Below the pieces are notes generated by a model that did not search any database, was not told the origin of the DNA, and saw only the letters and a list, made by a program, of their open reading frames with translations. From NCBI GenBank assembly GCA_041495205.1, contig JBGQCF010000009.1, forward strand, positions 1-61,777: a DNA stretch of 61,777 bases. The letters run 5' to 3'. Position 1 is the stretch's first letter; each line of letters begins with the position of its first letter. Positions 45,442-54,026 of this stretch are shown piece by piece. The position numbers and the translations under genes were made by a program. This DNA is from JAHFRG01 sp041495205. Its GTDB lineage: Bacteria; Pseudomonadota; Gammaproteobacteria; Burkholderiales; JAHFRG01.

Positions 45442-46697
45442 TACGCGAACATCCTTTGGACTTTTCCTATACCCGCAACCAGCGCATCCACTTCTTCGAG
45501 GGTATTGTAAAACGCGAACGAAGCGCGTGCGGTAGCCGGCACGCCAAAGCGCTGCATCACCGGCTGCGCGCAATGATGGCCGGTGCGAATCGCAATCCCG
45601 TCTTCATTCAATATCGTGCCCACATCGTGCGGATGCACGCCATCAACCAGGAATGACAGCACTGCAGCTTTGTGCTTTGCGGTGCCGATGATTCTCACGC
45701 CTTTCATCGCGCTGACCTGTTGCGTTGCATAGTTGAGGAGGTCGGTTTCATGCGCGCCGATGCGCTCGAGGCCGATGCCGTTCAGATAATCCATGGCCGA
45801 TCCCATGCCGATGGCTGCGGCAATCGGCGGCGTCCCCGCCTCGAATTTATAGGGAATGGTGTTGTAAGTCGTTTTTTCGAAGGTGACGCTTAATATCATA
45901 TCGCCGCCGCCCTGGAAAGGCTGCATTTTCTCCAATAGCCCGCGCTTGCCGTAAAGCACGCCGATGCCGGTCGGCCCGCAGATTTTATGGCCGGAAAAAG
46001 CGTAAAAATCGCAATCGAGCGCCTGCACATCGAGTTTGAGGTGCGGCGCCGCCTGCGCCCCGTCGAGCAGCACCGGGATATGCTGTTGGTGCGCTGTGGC
46101 AATCATCTCGCTCACCGGATTCACTGTGCCCAGCGCATTCGAGACATGCGAAAGTGCTACGAACTTGGTGCGCTCGTTAAAGAGCTTTTGGTATTCATCC
46201 AGCAGAATTTCGCCGGCGTCGTTGATGGGCGCGACGCGCAGTTTCGCACCTTTTTCCTGGCACAGCATTTGCCACGGCACGATATTCGAATGGTGCTCCA
46301 GCCAAGAAATGATTATCTCGTCGCCGGCCTTGATGAAAGCGCGGCCGTAGCCGTGCATCACCAGATTGATGCTCTCGGTGGTGCCGCGCGTGAAAATGAT
46401 TTCGTGCTCGTCCTTGGCGTTGACAAAGCGCTGCGCCTTGCGCCGCGCTTCTTCGAACTCCGCCGTGGCGAGCTCGCTCAAGGTATGCACCGCGCGATGA
46501 ATATTGGCGTGCTCCTGAGTCTGATAGCGCACCAGCCGGTCGATCACGGGTTGCGGCATCTGGCTGCTCGCGGCATTGTCCAGATACACCAGCGGCTTGC
46601 CGTTGATACTGCGGGCGAGAATCGGAAAATCGGCGCGTATACGCGCGACATCCAGCGCGGGCGCTTCTGGTTTTTCGCTGCGTACCGGGCGGTTCAT
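45441..46697 (-). CDS. sufS: Cysteine desulfurase SufS
   Basis: SufS, a PLP enzyme, takes sulfur from cysteine for Fe-S cluster building. The 418-residue protein has the PLP lysine K238 (FSGHKICGPTG) and the persulfide cysteine C376 (RTGHHCAQPVMQ), with VYLDNAASSQMP at the start; these mark a group II desulfurase. It overlaps sufD (ATGA) and sufU (1 nt). Confidence 0.97.
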   Translation of the reverse strand: MNRPVRSEKPEAPALDVARIRADFPILARSINGKPLVYLDNAASSQMPQPVIDRLVRYQTQEHANIHRAVHTLSELATAEFEEARRKAQRFVNAKDEHEIIFTRGTTESINLVMHGYGRAFIKAGDEIIISWLEHHSNIVPWQMLCQEKGAKLRVAPINDAGEILLDEYQKLFNERTKFVALSHVSNALGTVNPVSEMIATAHQQHIPVLLDGAQAAPHLKLDVQALDCDFYAFSGHKICGPTGIGVLYGKRGLLEKMQPFQGGGDMILSVTFEKTTYNTIPYKFEAGTPPIAAAIGMGSAMDYLNGIGLERIGAHETDLLNYATQQVSAMKGVRIIGTAKHKAAVLSFLVDGVHPHDVGTILNEDGIAIRTGHHCAQPVMQRFGVPATARASFAFYNTLEEVDALVAGIGKVQRMFA

Positions 46698-48013
46698 GCT
46701 TGTTCTCTCACCTGGGTATGTTCCATCACTTTCTGCTTAAGCTGCCGCGCCAGCGAGGCGACCGGAATCTTGTCGATGATTTCGGCGGCAAAGGCATAGG
46801 TCAAAAGACTTTTTGCCTCCGCCTCGTCCAGTCCGCGACTTCTCAGATAAAACACTTCCTCCGCATCGAGCTGCCCCACCGTTGCGCCGTGGGCGCATTT
46901 CACATCGTCGGCGAATATTTCCAGCTGCGGCTTGGTGTCCACATGCGCTTTGCCGGAGAGCAGCAAATTGCGGCTGGATTGCGCCGAGTCGGTAAGCTGC
47001 GCGCCCTCGCGCACCAACACCTTGCCGTTGAATACCGCGTGCGCCGCATCGCCCACGATGCACTTATGCAGCTGCCGGCTGGTGCCGTGCGGTTTGGCGT
47101 GGTCCATATAGGTGTGCGTGTCCGCGAGCTGGCGGCCTGAAATCAGCGCAAGCCCGTCCAAAGCGCAGTGCGTGCCTTCGGCTGCCTGCAGCACATGCAG
47201 GTTATGGCGCGAAAGACGCGCGCCTAAAGTGACCGTATCAGAAATATAATTTGCTCCTCGCGCCAGCGTCACCGCGCAATGCGCAATATGAAAGGCGGCA
47301 TGGCTTTCCTGCTGCAGCTTGGTATGCTGCACGTGCGCGTTTTCTCCGACCACGATCTCGGTCACAGCATTATTGAAATAAACGTTTTCGGCAAAACTTA
47401 TATATTCCTCGATCAGCGCGCACCGGCTTCCCGGTTCGGCCACCACCAGAGAGCGCGGATAAGCAGCCGTTTCCGGCTTGGTCGCAATGAACAGCATATG
47501 GATGGGTGTGGGATAAGCTACATTCTTGTTGATGATTACCAGCGCGCCATCATGCAGAAAGCTGGTGTTGAGCGCGCAAAATACGTCGTTGTGAAAATCG
47601 GCATGGCGCGCGAGATGCTGCTGCAACACTTCGCCGTGCGATGATAAACCTTGCGCAAGATTGGTTACCAGGATTCCATGCTCGTGACCGCAGTGCGTGG
47701 AAAGCTCCGCTGCATACACGCCGTCAATGAAAACCAGACGGTCCGAAGAGGCTTCGGGTATCACAAAGCGCTGAATGTCGGCTTGCGCAAGCCGTGGCGC
47801 TCCGCGCGCCGGCTGGAAAGAGAATTTCAGCAGCGGCGAAGGGTCGGTAAAGCGCCATTCTTCATCGCGGGTGGTCGGCACGGTGAGCACATTGGCGCGT
47901 TCTGTAGCGTCAGCGCGGATTTGATTCAACCAGCTAAGCGGGCTGGCCGGAGGTTGTTCACGCAACAGGCTTTCGAGATAGCGGTCTTTCGCGCCGGTAT
48001 TGACGAGTTCCAT
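46694..48013 (-). CDS. sufD: SufD, subunit of the SufBC2D scaffold
   Basis: SufD pairs with SufB in the cytoplasmic scaffold complex. The 439-residue protein carries the shared beta-helix core and the conserved C-terminal stretch AHGATVGQLDAEEVFYLRSRG followed by AKSLLTYAFAAEI. It is the fourth gene of sufBCDSU and overlaps sufS by 4 nt; the gap from sufC is 8 nt. Confidence 0.96.
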   Translation of the reverse strand: MELVNTGAKDRYLESLLREQPPASPLSWLNQIRADATERANVLTVPTTRDEEWRFTDPSPLLKFSFQPARGAPRLAQADIQRFVIPEASSDRLVFIDGVYAAELSTHCGHEHGILVTNLAQGLSSHGEVLQQHLARHADFHNDVFCALNTSFLHDGALVIINKNVAYPTPIHMLFIATKPETAAYPRSLVVAEPGSRCALIEEYISFAENVYFNNAVTEIVVGENAHVQHTKLQQESHAAFHIAHCAVTLARGANYISDTVTLGARLSRHNLHVLQAAEGTHCALDGLALISGRQLADTHTYMDHAKPHGTSRQLHKCIVGDAAHAVFNGKVLVREGAQLTDSAQSSRNLLLSGKAHVDTKPQLEIFADDVKCAHGATVGQLDAEEVFYLRSRGLDEAEAKSLLTYAFAAEIIDKIPVASLARQLKQKVMEHTQVREQA

Positions 48014-48021
48014 GGCGGTAT

Positions 48022-48807
48022 TCAGGCAGCGGCTCTTGCCGCATCGAATTCAGTGCGTACCCAGTCGTAGCCGCGCTTCTCGAGCTCCAGCGCCAGTTCC
48101 TTGCCGCCGGTCTTGACGATCTGCCCGCCCTCTATGACATGCACGTAGTCGGGTACGATATAGTTGAGCAGGCGCTGGTAATGCGTTACCAGAATAATCG
48201 CGTTATACGGCCTGATCAGGTGATTCACGCCGTTCGCCACGATTTTCAGCGCGTCTATATCCAGTCCGGAGTCGGTTTCATCGAGTACCGCGAGCTTGGG
48301 CTCGAGCATCGCCATTTGCACGATCTCGTTGCGTTTTTTCTCGCCGCCGGAAAAACCTTGGTTCACGCTGCGGTCGAGAAAGCTGGGGTCCATTTCCACA
48401 ACCTTGATTTTCTCTCGCACGAAATCGTCGAATTCCAGAGGGTCGAGCTCTTCCCCGCCGCGCGCCGCCTGCATGGTGTTATACGCCAGCCGCAGGAAAG
48501 CGCTGTTGCTCACTCCGGGAATTTCTATCGGATACTGGAACGCGAGAAACAATCCGGCGCGCGAGCGCTGCTCGGGGGCCATTTCCAGAAGATTTTTTCC
48601 CTGGTACAACACCTCACCGCCGGTCACGGTGTAGTCGGTGTGCCCCGCCAGCACCTTGGCAAAGGTGCTTTTGCCCGAGCCGTTCGGCCCCATGAGGGCG
48701 TGCACTTCACCCGCTTTCACAGTGAGATTGATGCCTTTGAGAATTTCTATGCCGGCGACTTCGGCCGACAGATTGCGAACTTCAAGCAGGGTGTTCTTGC
48801 TGCTCAT
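48022..48807 (-). CDS. sufC: SufC, ATPase of the SUF complex
   Basis: SufC is an ABC-type ATPase that drives SufBC2D. The 261-residue protein has Walker A GPNGSGKST, the ABC signature FSGGEKKR and Walker B LAVLDETDSGLDID. The ATG at 48807 overlaps the sufB stop by 4 nt. Confidence 0.97.
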   Translation of the reverse strand: MSSKNTLLEVRNLSAEVAGIEILKGINLTVKAGEVHALMGPNGSGKSTFAKVLAGHTDYTVTGGEVLYQGKNLLEMAPEQRSRAGLFLAFQYPIEIPGVSNSAFLRLAYNTMQAARGGEELDPLEFDDFVREKIKVVEMDPSFLDRSVNQGFSGGEKKRNEIVQMAMLEPKLAVLDETDSGLDIDALKIVANGVNHLIRPYNAIILVTHYQRLLNYIVPDYVHVIEGGQIVKTGGKELALELEKRGYDWVRTEFDAARAAA

Positions 48808-50240
48808 CCCACACTTCCTTCCAGTTTAAGGCCGAGTAATTTGGTGGCCTCGACGGCGAACTCCATGGGCAACTGGTTGAACACGTCTTTGCAAAAACCG
48901 TTGATGATCATCGAGACCGCTTCTTCCGCACCGATGCCGCGCTGCGCGAAATAAAACAGCTGGTCTTCACCGATCTTGGAAGTGGAAGCCTCGTGCTCCA
49001 CCTTCCCGGTATGGTTCTGCACATCAATATTAGGGAAGGTATTGGCGCTGCAGGCGCTGCCGAGCAGCATCGAATCGCATTGCGAGTAGTTGCGCGCGTT
49101 TTGCGCCCGGGGGCCGATTTTCACCTGGCCGCGGTAGCTGTTGTTGGAACGCCCGGCGGAAATGCCCTTGCTGATAATGCGGCTGCGGGTGTTTTTGCCG
49201 ATGTGCGTCATCTTGGTCCCGGTGTCGGCCTGCTGCATGTGGTTGGTGAGCGCCACCGAATAAAACTCGCCGATGGAATTGTCACCAAGCAAAACGCACG
49301 AGGGATATTTCCAGGTGATCGCCGAGCCGGTTTCCACCTGCGTCCAAGAAATCTTCGAATTGACGCCCTTGCACAGGCCGCGCTTGGTCACGAAGTTGTA
49401 AATACCGCCTACGCCATTTTCATCGCCGGCGTACCAGTTCTGCACCGTCGAATATTTAATCTCCGCGTTATCCAGCGCAATCAGTTCCACCACTGCGGCG
49501 TGCAGCTGGTTGGTGTCGAATTTCGGCGCGGTGCAGCCTTCGAGGTAGGAAACCGATGCGCCCTCTTCGGCGATAATGAGGGTACGCTCAAACTGACCCG
49601 AATCCTGGGTATTGATGCGGAAATAGGTGCTCAAATCCATCGGGCATTTGGTGCCTTTCGGGATATAGCAGAACGAGCCGTCGGTGAACACTGCTGAATT
49701 GAGCGAAGCGAAGAAATTGTCGGTGGGCGGCACCACGCTGCCGAGGTATTTCTTCACCAGCTCCGGGTGCTCCTGCACCGCTTCGGAGAAGGAGCAGAAA
49801 ACGATGCCAAGCTCGGCGAGTTTCTTTTTATAAGTCGTGGCTACCGACACGCTGTCGAACACCACATCCACCGCCACGCCGGCAAGCCCTTTCTGTTCAT
49901 GCAGCGGCACACCCAGTTTCTCAAATGTGCGCCGCAATTCGGGATCAACCTCATCCATGCTCGTGAGTTTTTTCTTAGGCTTGGGCGCGGCGTAATAAAT
50001 AACTTCCTGATAGTCGAGTTTCGGATAGCGCACATTGGCCCAGTGTGGCTCGTGCATGGTGAGCCAGTGGCGGTAGGCGTTGAGCCTGAATTCCAGCATC
50101 CACTCCGGTTCATTCTTTTTCTTCGAAATCATCCGGATCACGTCTTCGTTCAACCCCTTGGGAATGACATCCTCCTCAATAGAGGTCACAAAGCCGTGTT
50201 TATAAGGCTGGTTAACCAGCGTTTCGAGCATCGCGCTCAT
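48804..50240 (-). CDS. sufB: SufB, scaffold subunit on which clusters are built
   Basis: The 478-residue SufB is full length. The C-terminal conserved region (ARNYSQCDSMLLGS, NHTGKVEHEASTSKIGEDQL, FYFAQRGI) carries the residues used for cluster assembly at the SufB-SufD interface. It is the first gene of the sufBCDSU-nifU-Rieske run. Two IscR-type operators lie in the 142-nt gap upstream, so Fe-S status likely controls it. Confidence 0.97.
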   Translation of the reverse strand: MSAMLETLVNQPYKHGFVTSIEEDVIPKGLNEDVIRMISKKKNEPEWMLEFRLNAYRHWLTMHEPHWANVRYPKLDYQEVIYYAAPKPKKKLTSMDEVDPELRRTFEKLGVPLHEQKGLAGVAVDVVFDSVSVATTYKKKLAELGIVFCSFSEAVQEHPELVKKYLGSVVPPTDNFFASLNSAVFTDGSFCYIPKGTKCPMDLSTYFRINTQDSGQFERTLIIAEEGASVSYLEGCTAPKFDTNQLHAAVVELIALDNAEIKYSTVQNWYAGDENGVGGIYNFVTKRGLCKGVNSKISWTQVETGSAITWKYPSCVLLGDNSIGEFYSVALTNHMQQADTGTKMTHIGKNTRSRIISKGISAGRSNNSYRGQVKIGPRAQNARNYSQCDSMLLGSACSANTFPNIDVQNHTGKVEHEASTSKIGEDQLFYFAQRGIGAEEAVSMIINGFCKDVFNQLPMEFAVEATKLLGLKLEGSVG

Positions 50241-50269
50241 TTACTTAACTCCTGATTTTAAAGCTCTTT

Positions 50270-50294
50270 ATTCCCGAGTTATTTACTCAACTAT
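50270..50294. promoter_or_regulatory. IscR type-1 operator A, upstream of sufB
   Basis: Half-sites ATTCCCGAGT and ACTCAACTAT flank a five-base AT centre. About 21 of 25 positions fit the E. coli type-1 consensus (ATASYYGACT-RWWWY-AGTCRRSTAT). It lies 30 nt before the sufB start. Confidence 0.65.
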
Positions 50295-50306
50295 TACCAG
50301 TTTATT

Positions 50307-50331
50307 ATACCCGACCATTACAGTCAACTAT
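50307..50331. promoter_or_regulatory. IscR type-1 operator B, upstream of sufB
   Basis: Half-sites ATACCCGACC and AGTCAACTAT give about 24 of 25 matches to the type-1 IscR consensus, the best site in the window. It is 37 nt from operator A. Confidence 0.75.
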
Positions 50332-50382
50332 TCATTCCTCCTAGCCTTGTAAATTGCGGAACCGCATCAAGCAAAGGATGTT

Positions 50383-50706
50383 TTAAACGCTGAAGCTTTC
50401 CCCGCACCCGCACTGGCCTTTGATATTAGGATTGTCAAACCTGAAGGTTTCCTTGAAGCCGTCCTTGATGAAATCCAGCACCGCGCCGTCAAGATAAGGC
50501 AGGCTATCGGCATCCACCACCACTTTGGCATCATGCGATTCAAAAAGATGGTCGCGTTCGCCCACCGCGTCGGCATAGTCAAAAGTATAAGCCCATCCCG
50601 AACAGCCGACTTTTTTCACGCCGAGACGCAAGCCCATGCCGTTCCCGCGCTTAGCCAGAACTTTCTTGATGTGGTTCGCCGCATTCTCAGTCAATGTGAT
50701 TGCCAT
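50383..50706 (-). CDS. iscA: A-type Fe-S carrier (IscA)
   Basis: IscA hands clusters to target proteins. The 107-residue protein has the three cluster cysteines C35 (GCSGWAY), C99 and C101 (GQCGCGESF). The start AITLTENAANHIKK and the SLPYLDGAVLDFI segment fit IscA better than SufA. It lies 37 nt after iscS and before the sufB promoter region. Confidence 0.92.
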   Translation of the reverse strand: MAITLTENAANHIKKVLAKRGNGMGLRLGVKKVGCSGWAYTFDYADAVGERDHLFESHDAKVVVDADSLPYLDGAVLDFIKDGFKETFRFDNPNIKGQCGCGESFSV

Positions 50707-50743
50707 GTTTCTCCACTACTCCTTCGTTTCCATCTGATATTGT

Positions 50744-51892
50744 TCAGACCGCAATTGCCGAGAGACGTTGCAACCGGTTCAACACTGCATGAAGCGTCTG
50801 CAAAAATCCCTCTATCTCAGCCATTTTGTTGTCTTTGCCCAGGCTCACCCTCACCGCGCCTTCCGCAATATCGGGTGCCACGCCCATGGCCAGTAAAGTC
50901 GGGCTGGGGTCATGGCTTACGCTCGAGCACGCGGAGCCGCTAGCCACCGCATAGCCTGCCTTGTCGAGCTCGATCACCAACGTTTCTCCGCCTATTCCCG
51001 GAAACGCAAAATAGCTGGTGTTGGGCAAACGCTGCGCATTGCCGCCAAATATCCGGGCACCCATGTCCTGCAAGCCCTGTTCCAGCCGTTTGCGCATCGC
51101 CTGCAATTCAGACGAAAGATTCTGCAAGCGGCTTTGCGCAAGCTCGCACGCCACGCCAAATCCGACAATCGCCGGCACGTTTTCAGTTCCGGAACGCATG
51201 CCTTTCTCATGTCCGCCGCCCGAGAGCAGCGGTTTCAACTCCAGGCGCTTGTCCAGAATCAAGGCGGCTGCGCCCTTGGGGCCGTAAATCTTGTGCGCGG
51301 AAATTGTCATCGCATGCACATTGAGCACGGTAAAATCCACCGCAATTTTTCCAAAAGCCTGTACCGCATCGGTATGCACCCAGGCTTTCTGCCTTCTCGC
51401 TGTTTCGGCCACTGCGGCTACATCCTGGATCACGCCGGTTTCGTTGTTGGCGAGCATCACCGACACGATGCCGGTCGGTTGCGCGAGCGCCGCTTCCACA
51501 TCGGCAAGATCCACCCTGCCCTCGCTATCCACCGCTAACTTGCGCAGCTTCCAGCCCGCCCTTGCCAATTCCTGCGCTGGTTTGGCAACGCAGGGGTGCT
51601 CAATTGCGCTCACTGCGATCTGCGACGGTTTGAGTTGCGCGGCCGCGCCCTTGATAAAGGTATTGTTGGCTTCTGTCCCGCCGCTCACAAATACCACTCG
51701 CGCAGGCTCAACCCCGACTGCCGCAGCGACTTGCGCTCGCGCCAGGTTTACCGCTTTCCGCGCCTGCGTGCCGTACTCATGACGGCTCGAGGCATTGCCG
51801 TAATGCGTGCGTAAATACGGCAGCATCGCATCCAACGCGCGCTCATCAAGCGGTGTAGTGGAATTGTGGTCAAAATAAACGGGAAGGGTCAT
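50744..51892 (-). CDS. iscS: Cysteine desulfurase of the IscS/NifS group
   Basis: This second desulfurase of the locus is a group I enzyme of 382 residues: PLP lysine K201 (ISAHKIYGPKG) and persulfide cysteine C322 (ASGSACSSVSHD). It begins YFDHNSTTPLD. The ATG at 51892 follows the iscR stop by 5 nt; longer frames run into iscR. No iscU, hscB, hscA or fdx follows it here, so its sulfur may go to SufU, to tRNA modification or to a scaffold encoded elsewhere. Confidence 0.93.
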   Translation of the reverse strand: MTLPVYFDHNSTTPLDERALDAMLPYLRTHYGNASSRHEYGTQARKAVNLARAQVAAAVGVEPARVVFVSGGTEANNTFIKGAAAQLKPSQIAVSAIEHPCVAKPAQELARAGWKLRKLAVDSEGRVDLADVEAALAQPTGIVSVMLANNETGVIQDVAAVAETARRQKAWVHTDAVQAFGKIAVDFTVLNVHAMTISAHKIYGPKGAAALILDKRLELKPLLSGGGHEKGMRSGTENVPAIVGFGVACELAQSRLQNLSSELQAMRKRLEQGLQDMGARIFGGNAQRLPNTSYFAFPGIGGETLVIELDKAGYAVASGSACSSVSHDPSPTLLAMGVAPDIAEGAVRVSLGKDNKMAEIEGFLQTLHAVLNRLQRLSAIAV

Positions 51893-51897
51893 GCGTG

Positions 51898-52371
51898 TTA
51901 CGCTGAAACTGCGGATTCGTTCTTTTTTCTGCCCATACGCTGGTCGCGAATTACCTTGATATTGTCGCTTTTCTGGTCTGTCACCAGCTGCGACAGCGTA
52001 ACCGAATGCAGGTAGTCGAAAATGCGGTCGTTTAACGCCGCCCACAAGTCGTGGGTCAAGCACTTCTGCTCATCGCGGCAGTTTTCCTTGCCGCCGCACT
52101 GGGTGGCATCAATCGGTTCATCCACCGCGAGGATGATGTCCGCCACCGAAACCTGATCCATGCCTTTCGCCAGACAATAGCCGCCGCCCGGCCCGCGCAC
52201 GCTGTCCACCAAAGCGTGCCGCCGCAGTTTGCCGAACAATTGTTCGAGATAAGACAGGGAGATTTTCTGGCGCTCGCTGATTTCCGACAATGTCACCGGT
52301 CCGCTGCCGTGACGCATCGCCAGATCAATCATTGCCGTGACCGCAAAACGCCCTTTGGTCGTCAATCGCAT
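51898..52371 (-). CDS. iscR: Fe-S-sensing Rrf2-family regulator IscR
   Basis: IscR represses Fe-S assembly genes when it carries a 2Fe-2S cluster. The 157-residue protein has a winged helix (MRLTTKGRFAVTAMIDLA, SLSYLEQLFGKLRR) and cluster ligands C92, C98, C104 with H107, the same numbering as E. coli. Two IscR-type operators lie directly upstream, fitting self-regulation. It is followed by iscS after 5 nt. Confidence 0.96.
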   Translation of the reverse strand: MRLTTKGRFAVTAMIDLAMRHGSGPVTLSEISERQKISLSYLEQLFGKLRRHALVDSVRGPGGGYCLAKGMDQVSVADIILAVDEPIDATQCGGKENCRDEQKCLTHDLWAALNDRIFDYLHSVTLSQLVTDQKSDNIKVIRDQRMGRKKNESAVSA

Positions 52372-52397
52372 AGGTCCATCCTAAAGCAAGTTAGTTA

Positions 52398-52422
52398 ATA
52401 CCTGATTAATTTACTCAAGTAT
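52398..52422. promoter_or_regulatory. IscR type-1 operator C, upstream of iscR
   Basis: Half-sites ATACCTGATT and ACTCAAGTAT flank an AT-rich centre; about 23 of 25 positions fit the type-1 consensus. It begins 27 nt before the iscR start. Confidence 0.7.
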
Positions 52423-52425
52423 ACA

Positions 52426-52450
52426 ATACCCGAGTTTTCTAGTCCACTAT
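52426..52450. promoter_or_regulatory. IscR type-1 operator D, overlapping the cysE stop
   Basis: Half-sites ATACCCGAGT and AGTCCACTAT are in tandem with operator C, 28 nt apart. The right half encodes the last codons of cysE (KIVD and TAG). Confidence 0.65.
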
Positions 52451-53191
52451 TTTGTTCAGGTAGTTCGGGTCGAATTTATCTGCGGTGGCGCGCTCGTCCT
52501 CGACTTTTGCCCCGAGCTTCTCCAGTTGTTTCATGATTGCCTCGATGCGCTGGTCTATATTCACGGTATGGTCCAGCAAGCCGTGGATGGCTTGCGCCAC
52601 CGGGTCGTTCTCGTCGCGGCTCACCGCATAAGCGGAAAAACCCATTTTCTCCGCGGTCTTGGCGCGCGCCGCTTCATGCTCCGCATCCACTATGCGCGCG
52701 GGTATGCCAACCGCGGTCGCGCCCGCAGGGACTTCTTTCACCACGACTGCGTTGGAACCGATCCTTGCGCCCTCGCCTATCAAAATCGGCCCCAGAATTT
52801 TCGCGCCCGCACCGACTACCACGCCCTTGCCCAGCGTGGGATGGCGCTTGCCCTTGTTCCAGGATGTGCCCCCGAGCGTCACCCCGTGATACAGCGTGCA
52901 GTCATCGCCGATTTCCGAAGTCTCGCCGATGACCACGCCCATGCCGTGATCAATGAATACGCGTCTGCCGATTTTTGCTGCAGGGTGAATTTCGATTCCG
53001 GTGATCCAGCGCGAAAAATGTGAAACCAGGCGTCCCAGCCATTTAAAATCCGCGCGCCATAACCAATGGGAAAACTTATGAATCAGCAGCGCGTGAAAGC
53101 CGGGATAGCAGGTAATCACCTCCCAGGTGGTGCGCGCTGCCGGATCGCGGTCGAAAACGACGGCAATGTCTTCTTTAATTCGTTCGAACAT
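52439..53191 (-). CDS. cysE: Serine O-acetyltransferase
   Basis: CysE makes O-acetylserine, the carbon skeleton of cysteine. The 250-residue protein has a helical N-terminus and a left-handed hexapeptide beta-helix (IEIHPAAKIGRRVFIDHGMG, VVIGETSEIGDDCTLYHGVT). The ATG at 53191 is preferred over a TTG two codons upstream because GGA lies seven nt before it. It sits between trmJ and iscR, and an IscR-type operator lies upstream, linking cysteine supply to Fe-S demand. Confidence 0.95.
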   Translation of the reverse strand: MFERIKEDIAVVFDRDPAARTTWEVITCYPGFHALLIHKFSHWLWRADFKWLGRLVSHFSRWITGIEIHPAAKIGRRVFIDHGMGVVIGETSEIGDDCTLYHGVTLGGTSWNKGKRHPTLGKGVVVGAGAKILGPILIGEGARIGSNAVVVKEVPAGATAVGIPARIVDAEHEAARAKTAEKMGFSAYAVSRDENDPVAQAIHGLLDHTVNIDQRIEAIMKQLEKLGAKVEDERATADKFDPNYLNKIVD

Positions 53192-53228
53192 TTTCAATCC
53201 GTTTAGCCTTAATAAGCATGAGTTTGCA

Positions 53229-53253
53229 ATAACCCAGTAATTTAGTCAACTAT
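53229..53253. promoter_or_regulatory. IscR type-1 operator E, upstream of cysE
   Basis: Half-sites ATAACCCAGT and AGTCAACTAT; about 22 of 25 positions fit. It lies 38 nt before the cysE start, and its right half encodes the trmJ end (KIVD, TAA). Confidence 0.6.
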
Positions 53254-53967
53254 CTTTGAAAAAGCCTTCAAAATGCCTCTGAGAATATTGATTTCCTCTT
53301 TTTCCAACCGCGCTCGGGCAAACAGCCTGCGCAACCTTTCCATCAGCCGCTTCGGCTGATCTGGATTCAAATATCCCGTACTCACCATGACTTCCTCGAG
53401 ATGGCGGAAAAACATCTCGATTTCCTCAAAGCTCGCCGCTTCAAATTCGCTTGGCTGCGGGGCAGGATTTTCAAGGGCCATTCGCAACTCGTAGCACATC
53501 ACCTGCACCGCGGCCGCCAGATTGAGCGATGCATAGTCCGGGTTTGCAGGAATGTGAACCAGCATCTGGCATTTGATGATTTCCTCGTTGCTCAAACCCG
53601 ACGCTTCCCCGCCAAACACCACCGCTACCGGGTGTTGTTTGGCCTGCTCGAGCAGAACACGCGCCGCTTGTTTCGCGTAATAAGCGGTATGCGAAAGTTC
53701 GCGCGAGCGCGCAGTGAGCGCCGCAGCCAATACCGTGCCGGCGAGCGCGTCGTCCAGTGATGCGCACACTCGCGCTTCAGCTAACACATCAAGCGCTCCT
53801 GAAGCGAGCGCCTCGGCTTCACGGTCCGGGAAACGGCCGGGGTTCACCAGAACCAATGAACTCAATCCCATGGTTTTCATGGCGCGCGCGCTGGCGCCGA
53901 TGTTCCCGGGATGGCTGGAGTGGCTCAATACGATGCGAACGTTATCAAGCGGATTTTGCGGGTTCAT
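53242..53967 (-). CDS. trmJ: tRNA (cytidine/uridine-32-2'-O)-methyltransferase TrmJ
   Basis: TrmJ is a SPOUT methyltransferase acting on position 32 of tRNA. The 241-residue protein starts at ATG 53967 (MNPQNPLDNVRIVLSHSSHP) and has the knot motifs GNIGASARAMKTMG, VVFGGEASGLSNEE and IPANPDYASLNLAAAVQVM. It is divergent from suhB, the classic suhB/trmJ/iscR neighbourhood. The 59-nt gap to suhB must hold both promoters. Confidence 0.95.
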   Translation of the reverse strand: MNPQNPLDNVRIVLSHSSHPGNIGASARAMKTMGLSSLVLVNPGRFPDREAEALASGALDVLAEARVCASLDDALAGTVLAAALTARSRELSHTAYYAKQAARVLLEQAKQHPVAVVFGGEASGLSNEEIIKCQMLVHIPANPDYASLNLAAAVQVMCYELRMALENPAPQPSEFEAASFEEIEMFFRHLEEVMVSTGYLNPDQPKRLMERLRRLFARARLEKEEINILRGILKAFSKIVD

Positions 53968-54026
53968 ATTAGAATGACGCTCTTCCCGTATCCTTGATCC
54001 CAAGTCCTGAATCCTGCTTGCCGACC

